Shown piece after piece: positions 1 through 4,781 of a stretch of DNA of 7,896 nt; position 1 is the stretch's first letter, and every line of letters starts with the position of its first letter. Source of the stretch: Gammaproteobacteria bacterium (GTDB lineage Bacteria; Pseudomonadota; Gammaproteobacteria; Pseudomonadales; Pseudohongiellaceae). The notes under the pieces were generated by a model. That model was not told the DNA's origin and ran no database searches. It saw only the letters and a list, made by a program, of their open reading frames with translations. Location of the stretch: positions 1 through 7,896 of the forward strand of contig JAESUT010000224.1 in NCBI GenBank assembly GCA_016762995.1. Reading direction: 5' to 3'. The position numbers were made by a program, and so were the translations under genes.

Positions 1-444
1 AAGCTAATTAGTATTCTAAACTTCGATGCAATTATGCGCCGGCTTCGGTTTAGTGATGACCTGCTGCGAAGCGGGCTGGCCTACGATGAAATCACTGGGC
101 GGATGTCGATGGTCGATGGGCAGGTGCACATCGAGGACAGGCTGGTAATCTCCGGGCCATCTAGTCTCTATCAGATTACAGGCGATCTAAATCTCAAAGA
201 TGAAAGCATTGTGGGGGAGATGTATTTAACCTTACCCCTTAGTGAAAACATTCCTTGGATTGGTCTTTTAACCGCGAATATTCCCTTGGCGGTTGGTGCC
301 TATTTGTTTGACCGTATCTTTGGGGATCAGGTGAACAGTTTGACCAGCGCAGTCTATACACTCGAAGGCCCGTGGGAAGACTTGGAGCCAGAGTTCAAAC
401 AGGCGTTTGGGTCGCCAGAGCGTCCAACACCAGCCGTACAATAA
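1..444 (+). CDS. yhdP: YhdP family (AsmA-like) protein, C-terminal end only
   Basis: The reading frame is open from the first base of the window, so this is the last 147 residues of a larger protein; the ATG at 34 is internal, not a start. The segment looks like the C-terminus of YhdP/TIGR02099 proteins: a leucine-rich stretch before 'RRLRF', then 'GLAYDEITG', 'ISGPSSLYQITGDLNL', a hydrophobic region with 'LTANIPLAVGAYLFDRIFG', and 'YTLEGPWEDLEPEF' close to the end. YhdP is an inner-membrane-anchored AsmA-like protein of over 1000 residues that spans the periplasm. In Escherichia coli it works with TamB and YdbH in moving phospholipids to the outer membrane. The tail after 'FGSPERP' is short and not conserved. 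The next gene starts 18 bp downstream on the same strand, so the two are probably co-transcribed. The family call is from recognition of the pattern; the N-terminal bulk is not visible. Confidence 0.85.
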   Translation, partial: KLISILNFDAIMRRLRFSDDLLRSGLAYDEITGRMSMVDGQVHIEDRLVISGPSSLYQITGDLNLKDESIVGEMYLTLPLSENIPWIGLLTANIPLAVGAYLFDRIFGDQVNSLTSAVYTLEGPWEDLEPEFKQAFGSPERPTPAVQ

Positions 445-462
445 GCAATTCGAGATAAGCCT

Positions 463-888
463 ATGAAGAAATTTCTGACAGAGAAACCGCTTAAGAGTGT
501 AATTATTCTGTTGGTTTCCTATGCATTGCTTGTCGTGCTATTCGAATCTTTACTCGGTTATTTCCAACCCGAGAACGCAAGCACTTTGCAGATAACAACA
601 CTCGATGCTGATGGCGTAGTCAATCAGCGCATAGTGGCGCGTCTAGAAAGCACAGGGAAACTCTATGTTGCAGCCAATCACTGGCCGCGAGCATGGTATA
701 GGGAGGCGCTCGCCAATCCGGCCGTAGAGGTTAGTCTGGGCAGTGAGCAGGAAAGCTATATTGCAGTGCCGGTTAAAGGCGCAGAGCATGATTCGGTGAA
801 TGCGGACAACTCGTTGGGTTTGATGTTCAGAATTCTGACTGGTTTCCCTCCACGTTATTTTCTTCGTCTCGATCGGGCGGGTGAGTAG
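463..888 (+). CDS. Membrane-anchored nitroreductase/quinone reductase-like (DUF385-type) protein
   Basis: This is a 141-residue protein. After a basic start it has one strongly hydrophobic segment at about residues 13-33, probably an uncleaved membrane anchor. The rest resembles the split beta-barrel deazaflavin/nitroreductase (DUF385) family: a strand pair around 'TTLDADG', then 'KLYVAANHWPRAWYREALANPAVEVSLG' (in two parts: residues near 'YVAANHWPRAWY' and 'ANPAVEV'). The Trp-Tyr followed by Ala-Asn-Pro is the usual family signature. The canonical 'GRKSG' phosphate-contact motif of actinobacterial F420-binding members is not obvious, so cofactor and reaction cannot be assigned. A GAGA Shine-Dalgarno at 452-455, 7 nt before ATG, supports the start. 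It follows the yhdP-like gene by 18 bp, suggesting one operon, and it converges on the minus-strand gene ending at 919. Family placement is moderate; function is unknown. Confidence 0.75.
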   Translation: MKKFLTEKPLKSVIILLVSYALLVVLFESLLGYFQPENASTLQITTLDADGVVNQRIVARLESTGKLYVAANHWPRAWYREALANPAVEVSLGSEQESYIAVPVKGAEHDSVNADNSLGLMFRILTGFPPRYFLRLDRAGE

Positions 889-918
889 TTCAGCACTGCT
901 AGTTGGAGAGGGTGGGTA

Positions 919-1947
919 CTAAATTCCTTCCGAGCGCGCTCCGCGCAGAATATTTCTTAACGCGTAGTTTCCCGCATGGCAGGCGTACTCGAATAACTGT
1001 CCGTCTACCTTCGTCATGGGCATGAGGATTACTATTCGGTCTTGGAAGGTGTCGGGGTCAATGAGGGTGACCTCGTAATCGAGGGAACCTTCGGCCTTTA
1101 GGGTGAAGCGCTCTATAAGCAATCGATTCTTCGCGCTGCCGTAGGCAATTTGTCTCATACCAATGCTAGCAATAGAGTCGGTGAAGTTCCTGGATTCCAC
1201 GACGAGGGTGCTGCCTTCAAAATAGCCTCTTGAGTCTCCAGACCAGAGTGTTATAGCAGGATCGACATGCTGCGTTTTTTCAAGTGGCACGATGCGGGCA
1301 TCGAAACCCATCTCGGTCAGGATGACCACATGGTCACGGTTTTGAAAAATCTGCAGGTTGTTATTGTAGGGGCCACTGAATATGGGTGGCCCAGAATTAA
1401 AGACCATGCAGCGTTCAGATAGGCCCCGATCTTCGGGTCCATCGCTACTGATACCTCCGTGGGTATAGCGTACGGGACGATCTCCGGGTATCACTGTGAC
1501 GCCGTTTGCATCGCTGCGCTGAATTCGGGTTCCTGGAACTACACCGGGAAACCTGCCGTTTCTTGGATAAATCACCAGTGAAGTCCTGCCGTTCTCTCCA
1601 AGGGCGTCGCTCTCGAACCAGAAATTATTCACAGCCTCTACCGAGCGAGCATTCTCTGTATTTAGAATACGCTCCGACGTAGCGGCTTCTCTCACTGCTG
1701 TGGCTGCGACTCTTTCTATTCGGCGCTGCAATATGCTCGCCAGCTCTTCATCGCTTAGAAATTCCTGCTCGCCAAAGTGTTCAGGCCGCTCTAGGGGAGT
1801 TTTGTTGGAAAAGTTCCAGACACCGCGAAAATCGGGGTGTCCGTATTCGGTTAGTTGCGGCTTGAAATCCTGAGCGGTTATGGAAAAAGAAGCAAAAAAT
1901 AAACTACACAGCAGTAATTGAGTGAATATTTTTTCTAGTATTTTCAT
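919..1947 (-). CDS. Secreted conserved protein of unknown function
   Basis: This 342-residue protein starts with a clear Sec signal peptide: Lys at 2 and 6, a hydrophobic core over residues 11-23, and a likely cleavage after 'ITA' (residue 25). There is no lipobox, so a soluble periplasmic or exported protein is expected. The mature part has 'HPDFRGVWNFSNKTPLERP' near its start, 'RCMVFNSGPP' (Cys180) mid-protein, then 'GPYNNN', a 'GDSRGYFEGSTLVVESRNF' region and 'YACHAGNYALRNILRGAR' (Cys323) close to the end. I recognise this pattern from uncharacterised proteins common in Gammaproteobacteria and Acidobacteria, often present as several paralogues; I know of no assigned activity. The two conserved cysteines could form a disulfide (inference). 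It is the only minus-strand gene here, facing the upstream pair with a gap of 30 bp and no clear terminator between them. Confidence 0.85.
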   Translation of the reverse strand: MKILEKIFTQLLLCSLFFASFSITAQDFKPQLTEYGHPDFRGVWNFSNKTPLERPEHFGEQEFLSDEELASILQRRIERVAATAVREAATSERILNTENARSVEAVNNFWFESDALGENGRTSLVIYPRNGRFPGVVPGTRIQRSDANGVTVIPGDRPVRYTHGGISSDGPEDRGLSERCMVFNSGPPIFSGPYNNNLQIFQNRDHVVILTEMGFDARIVPLEKTQHVDPAITLWSGDSRGYFEGSTLVVESRNFTDSIASIGMRQIAYGSAKNRLLIERFTLKAEGSLDYEVTLIDPDTFQDRIVILMPMTKVDGQLFEYACHAGNYALRNILRGARSEGI

Positions 1948-2269
1948 ATACTTATTCTTTTTTCGGAGAGGTATTGATTCATCATAGTATAAATCAGGCC
2001 CACTCGGTAGCTCTGCCAGCGTGCATCTAATTGCCTCCAGGGAGCCAACTGCTAATAGATGTAATAACCGTTATGTTGAAGTAAAGATGGTCTACAGCAG
2101 GACGACCGCGTGGTTATTTCTAGTTATGGGCAGATGGCCGACATGACGTGCGTTCTGCTCAGTATTTTCGTCTTGTAAATCCTTCTGCTTGCTTGCCCCA
2201 TCCGGCGCCGATCTATTAAGATGCGCCGGTGTCTCCAACTCCCATTGAAAATACTCCGAGAGGTCTACC
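1948..2269. other. Intergenic region between divergent genes
   Basis: This stretch of about 320 bases separates the minus-strand secreted protein from the plus-strand DUF445 gene and must hold both promoters. For the minus strand, a TATACT -10-like hexamer (plus positions 1986-1991) lies about 40 bp before the start, but no good -35 sits at the right distance. For the plus strand, TTGCCT at 2031-2036 and TAATAG at 2053-2058, with a TG one base before the second box, form a weak extended -10 candidate. Short frames here end quickly or lack ribosome sites. I see no tRNA, terminator or repeat. Confidence 0.4.
2258..2263 (+). promoter_or_regulatory. Shine-Dalgarno site that fixes an ATC start
   Basis: GAGAGG lies 6 nt ahead of the ATC codon at 2270. 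No comparable purine-rich site precedes the first standard start codon, GTG at 2315. The site therefore supports initiation at ATC for the DUF445 gene. Confidence 0.55.
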
Positions 2270-2995
2270 ATCAACATAAGTATTCTAAGCAATCTTATTG
2301 CAGCGGCCTTAGTCGTGGTCGGACTGTTCATAGAATGGCCCTATCAGGCCTATGTACTTAACACTGGCCTATTCGCTCTCTCTGGAGGCATTACCAACTG
2401 GCTGGCTGTTCACATGTTGTTTGAACGTGTGCCGGGAATTTATGGCTCGGGAGTAATTCCCCTGCGCTTCGAGGAGTTCAAACTCGGTATAAGAGAGCTG
2501 ATCATGGAGCAGTTTTTCCACAAAGCGGACTTTGAGGAGTTTTTTCACGGGGGCGGCGATATTTCGGAGAAGATGACGGGGCAACTCAAGAAGGCGATCG
2601 ATGAGTTGGATCTCGATTCTGCCTTTGAGTCACTGCTCGATGTAATTATGAGCTCCTCGTTTGGTAGCATGGTTGGCATGTTAGGTGGTCGCGATGCGCT
2701 CGAGGCGCTGAAGGAGCCATTTGTGGAGAAGATGCGTGATTTCTTTGGCGAGCAATTGACCGACGGCAGCTTTCAGGAAAAGATACAGTCTGCCTTAGTT
2801 TCTGCCATGGATGATGAGGCGATACGCGGCAAGTTGGAGTTCATGATCGATGATCGACTTGATCAAATGACGCCAAAAATGGTTAAAGAAATAATTCAGC
2901 AGATGATTCGCAAGCACCTAGGTTGGTTGGTTGTCTGGGGTTGCGTGTTTGGTGGCTTGATAGGACTAGTCGTGTCGGTGTCTCGTGGTATTTAG
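2270..2995 (+). CDS. DUF445 family membrane protein (probable ATC start)
   Basis: From ATC this encodes 241 residues. The N-terminal part is hydrophobic: a first membrane helix at about residues 5-21, then 'GLFALSGGITNWLAVHMLFE', the hallmark of DUF445 (YheB/YjiN-like) proteins, followed by 'GIYGSGVIPLRFEEFK'. The middle (about residues 60-215) is helical and charged, and a last membrane helix runs from about 'HLGWLVVW' to the end. The only standard start, GTG at 2315, would cut off 15 residues and most of the first helix, and has no ribosome site. As I recall them, homologues begin like 'MNKSLLTNLIALAL'; here the codons from 2270 read 'INISILSNLIAAAL', which aligns if ATC is read as Met. An in-frame stop at 2246-2248 excludes a start further upstream. 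An ATG-to-ATC sequencing error or mutation is the alternative. The family's function is unknown. It appears monocistronic. Confidence 0.82.
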   Translation: MNISILSNLIAAALVVVGLFIEWPYQAYVLNTGLFALSGGITNWLAVHMLFERVPGIYGSGVIPLRFEEFKLGIRELIMEQFFHKADFEEFFHGGGDISEKMTGQLKKAIDELDLDSAFESLLDVIMSSSFGSMVGMLGGRDALEALKEPFVEKMRDFFGEQLTDGSFQEKIQSALVSAMDDEAIRGKLEFMIDDRLDQMTPKMVKEIIQQMIRKHLGWLVVWGCVFGGLIGLVVSVSRGI

Positions 2996-3329
2996 CCCAT
3001 TGAGCATTTTTAGACTTCTGTCTCATACTCGAACGGCCATTCAAGCTATTATTAATCTACTAGATAAGCTGCTACAGCGCCTCGTCAAATAGCGATTAAT
3101 CTATTTTTTATGCCCTTAATTCGTGCGTTTATTTTCGTGCTGCATAATCTGCATTGAATTGCGGGTAAAAGCGGGAAATTATCACGCGCATTTTGTGTAA
3201 AGGCAGAATTGCTGTACTACAATGCGCGCTTCAAAAGTCTGCTAATGATTACGCTCAAGTTACAGGTCTATTTTTCACGCAGACGACTTTTAATCCATTA
3301 ATTTTAAAGCACAGATTGAGTAAAAGAAT
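2996..3329 (+). other. Intergenic region with candidate promoters for the TetR gene
   Basis: No gene is seen in these 334 bases. An AT-rich imperfect hairpin near 3087-3108 (AAATAG pairing with CTATTT, then a T-run) may be a weak terminator for the DUF445 gene. Two promoter candidates face the TetR gene. One is TTGAAT at 3154-3159 with AATTAT at 3177-3182, spaced 17 bp. The other is a TACAAT -10 at 3218-3223 followed by a GC-rich discriminator, but with a poor -35. Between them and the gene lies an inverted repeat, AAAAGTCTGC at 3233-3242 against GCAGACGACTTTT at 3279-3291. Confidence 0.4.
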
Positions 3330-3917
3330 ATGGCACGACCAGTCGAATTTGATGAAAATAAGGTTTTAACCAGCGCGATGGAACAATTCTGGCGCGAAGG
3401 GTACGAGGCCAGCTCCGTTCAAAAATTGCTAGATTGCACGGGTATCAACCGAGGAACTCTCTATAATTCTTTCGGTGACAAGGACACTTTCTTCAAATCT
3501 TGTGTCGATCAGTACAACAAGGTGTTGGATAAACAGATTGCCGCCTCTCTGAAGAATTCTAAACTTGGCCCTTGGGAAGCTATCGAAGCCTATTTCGATG
3601 AGACTGTTCTTAATGTGACAAACAAGCACCGCAGCATGGGCTGTCTGCTTGTAAACTCAGTTTGCGAGAGCATCAATTACGACAAGGAAATGCGTAAAGT
3701 TGTCCGAGGCTCTCTCGCAACTATCCGCAAGGCCCTAGTAGCTCGTCTAAAGGAAGCCCATAAGAATCGTAAGGTAAAGAAGGGCATCAGCGCAGAATTT
3801 GCCGCCGATATTCTGATGAACAGCCTTCACGGCATCCGAGTTAATAGCCGAGACGGCAAGACGCCAAAGCAGTTGCAAGAGCTTATTAAATTCAGTGTTT
3901 CTTCGCTGAAGAAGTAA
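3330..3917 (+). CDS. TetR/AcrR family transcriptional regulator
   Basis: The 195-residue length is normal for the family. Residues 1-52 form the DNA-binding domain: 'MARPVEFDENKVL' leads into 'AMEQFWREGYEASSV' and the helix-turn-helix 'LLDCTGINRGTLYNSFGDK', with the usual Gly-Thr-Leu-Tyr in the recognition helix. The C-terminal ligand-binding domain carries 'MGCLLVNS' at residues 103-110, a motif seen in the AcrR/NemR/ComR-like branch. The Lys/Arg-rich stretch near residues 140-155 is ordinary surface helix. The ligand cannot be told from sequence. No divergent target gene is adjacent, so it may control itself or a distant gene. The ribosome site is weak (GAG at 3318-3320, 9 nt before ATG), but the 'MARP' N-terminus is typical, supporting this start. 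A strong terminator follows at 4003-4042, making a single-gene unit. Confidence 0.92.
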   Translation: MARPVEFDENKVLTSAMEQFWREGYEASSVQKLLDCTGINRGTLYNSFGDKDTFFKSCVDQYNKVLDKQIAASLKNSKLGPWEAIEAYFDETVLNVTNKHRSMGCLLVNSVCESINYDKEMRKVVRGSLATIRKALVARLKEAHKNRKVKKGISAEFAADILMNSLHGIRVNSRDGKTPKQLQELIKFSVSSLKK

Positions 3918-4002
3918 TAGCAAACATAGTTAAGTGTATAGATTGATAAAATCATTTAAAATCAATTGCTTACATTAGGGTATCCGCATCGTTAGAATCG
4001 AT

Positions 4003-4042
4003 GCATTAAAAAAGGGAGGCTATAGCCGCCCTTTTTTAATGC
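4003..4042. terminator. Intrinsic terminator after the TetR gene, possibly bidirectional
   Basis: Two 18-nt arms (4003-4020 and 4025-4042) pair with a single A-G mismatch around a TATA loop. The stem has a GC-rich top (GGG-A-GGC with GCC-G-CCC) and an A6/T6 base, so it can act in either direction. It ends TetR transcription and isolates the exbD unit downstream. Confidence 0.9.
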
Positions 4043-4057
4043 CTAGAATAAAGACAA

Positions 4058-4086
4058 TTGAGAAGCTCTAAAATCCGGCTTTTAAT
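4058..4086 (+). promoter_or_regulatory. Sigma-70-type promoter for exbD
   Basis: TTGAGA (4058-4063) and TTTAAT (4081-4086) each match the -35 and -10 consensus at five of six positions, with the ideal 17-bp spacer. They lie just past the upstream terminator. Transcription would begin near 4093, giving a leader of about 134 nt before exbD. A second, extended -10 (TGCTATACT, 4101-4109) lies downstream but has a poor -35. Confidence 0.6.
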
Positions 4087-4108
4087 TCAGTCGAAAGGGT
4101 TGCTATAC

Positions 4109-4189
4109 TCCAAGCCTCGATTCCCTCATTTGCGGAATCAGCCCAGATTTTATGCACCTCTGTGAGGCGCTGAAGCTGAGGCAATTGGA
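4109..4189 (+). ncRNA. Candidate structured leader of exbD (multi-branched RNA)
   Basis: The leader can fold into a closed multi-branch element. The closing stem pairs TCCAA (4109-4113) with TTGGA (4185-4189) and GCCTC (4114-4118) with GAGGC (4178-4182), leaving a two-base AA bulge. Directly abutting it, GATTCC (4119-4124) pairs with GGAATC (4134-4139). A third hairpin, GCACCTC-TGT-GAGGCGC (4154-4170), has one mismatch. The fold ends about 27 nt before the ribosome site. I do not recognise a known riboswitch class. If transcription instead starts from the TATACT box at 4104-4109, the closing stem would be lost. Confidence 0.35.
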
Positions 4190-4226
4190 CACAAACAGTT
4201 TGAGTATAAGCAGTTAGGACAAGACA

Positions 4227-4643
4227 ATGAGAAAAATAGCCGGCAGACCGAAGAGCGACGATACTAAGATTGACCTTACACCCATGTTGGATGTGGTCTT
4301 TATTTTATTAATCTTCTTCGTAGTAACAGCGACATTCCTCTCCGAGACTTCGGTGAGTGCCGCGAGTAGCGACAACAATAACAGCGATCAGCCTCCACCG
4401 GACGATGAGAAGAAGAACATTCTTTTCGAAATAGGTGCTAATAACGAAATTATCCTTAACGGTAATCCGCGGCCGATCCTACCAAACTTCATTCGCTCCA
4501 ATATCGACCAGCTCAAGGCTGAGAATCCAGCTGCCTCGGTAATTATTCAACCGAATAATGCATCTAGTGTAGCTGCATTGGTAATGATTATGGATGCGGC
4601 ACGGCAAGCAGGCATGGCTAACATCTCTATTGTCGAGCCTTGA
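4227..4643 (+). CDS. exbD: ExbD/TolR family biopolymer transport protein
   Basis: This is a 138-residue, single-span inner-membrane protein of the kind that, with an ExbB/TolQ-type partner, turns proton flow into work on TonB-like systems. A short cytoplasmic start is followed by 'DLTPMLDVVFILLIFFVVTATF' (shown as residues 16-37 in the protein; key residue Asp22, equivalent to the essential membrane Asp25 of E. coli ExbD). A polar linker rich in Ser, Asn, Asp and Pro (about residues 43-64) leads to a periplasmic domain of about 70 residues ending 'MDAARQAGMANISIVEP', as in the family. AGGA at 4216-4219, 7 nt before ATG, supports the start. Unusually, no exbB or tonB gene adjoins it: terminators lie on both sides and it has its own promoter, so its partner must be encoded elsewhere. 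Confidence 0.93.
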   Translation: MRKIAGRPKSDDTKIDLTPMLDVVFILLIFFVVTATFLSETSVSAASSDNNNSDQPPPDDEKKNILFEIGANNEIILNGNPRPILPNFIRSNIDQLKAENPAASVIIQPNNASSVAALVMIMDAARQAGMANISIVEP

Positions 4644-4664
4644 GCGACTAGATGACAAACTGTT

Positions 4665-4679
4665 GCAGTTATTAACTGC
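4665..4679. repeat. 15-bp palindrome downstream of exbD
   Basis: GCAGTTA-T-TAACTGC is a perfect inverted repeat of 7-bp arms around one base. It lies 22 bp past the exbD stop and before its terminator. With a one-base centre it cannot form a good RNA hairpin at full length, so a dimeric protein-binding site is the more natural reading. Confidence 0.5.
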
Positions 4680-4701
4680 GATTGGTCAGCTGAGAATTAA
4701 A

Positions 4702-4735
4702 AAAAACGCACTATCGCTTACGATGGTGCGTTTTT
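4702..4735 (+). terminator. Intrinsic terminator after exbD
   Basis: Arms of 15 nt (4702-4716 and 4721-4735) pair fully, with one G-U wobble, around a CTTA loop. The core is ACGCAC/GTGCGT and the stem closes with a run of five T residues. It lies 58 bp past the exbD stop and only 46 bp before the next gene. Confidence 0.9.
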
Positions 4736-4781
4736 CGTTTAGGGTGCTGTCTCTTAACAGTAAATCGAGTTACCTCACATC

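Noticed and set aside
2087..2146. Plus-strand mini-frame of 19 codons beginning ATGGTCTAC
   Set aside because: Very short, no clear Shine-Dalgarno and no recognisable peptide; expected by chance.
2092..2331. Minus-strand open frame of 79 codons overlapping the start of the DUF445 gene
   Set aside because: Low-complexity, unlike any family I know, no ribosome site, and it overlaps the well-supported N-terminus of the DUF445 gene.
3942..3966. AT-rich inverted repeat ATTGAT/ATCAAT past the TetR gene
   Set aside because: Short arms in AT-rich DNA, easily by chance, and the true terminator lies just downstream.
4101..4109. TGCTATACT as the main exbD promoter
   Set aside because: The extended -10 is good, but the -35 at 17 bp (TTTAAT) is poor; TTGAGA-17-TTTAAT upstream fits better. 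Kept only as a possible second promoter.
4736..4781. SAM- or methionine-related riboswitch ahead of the aldolase/mtnA operon
   Set aside because: Only 46 bases separate the terminator from the start codon, too little for any known SAM riboswitch, and no matching conserved core is visible.
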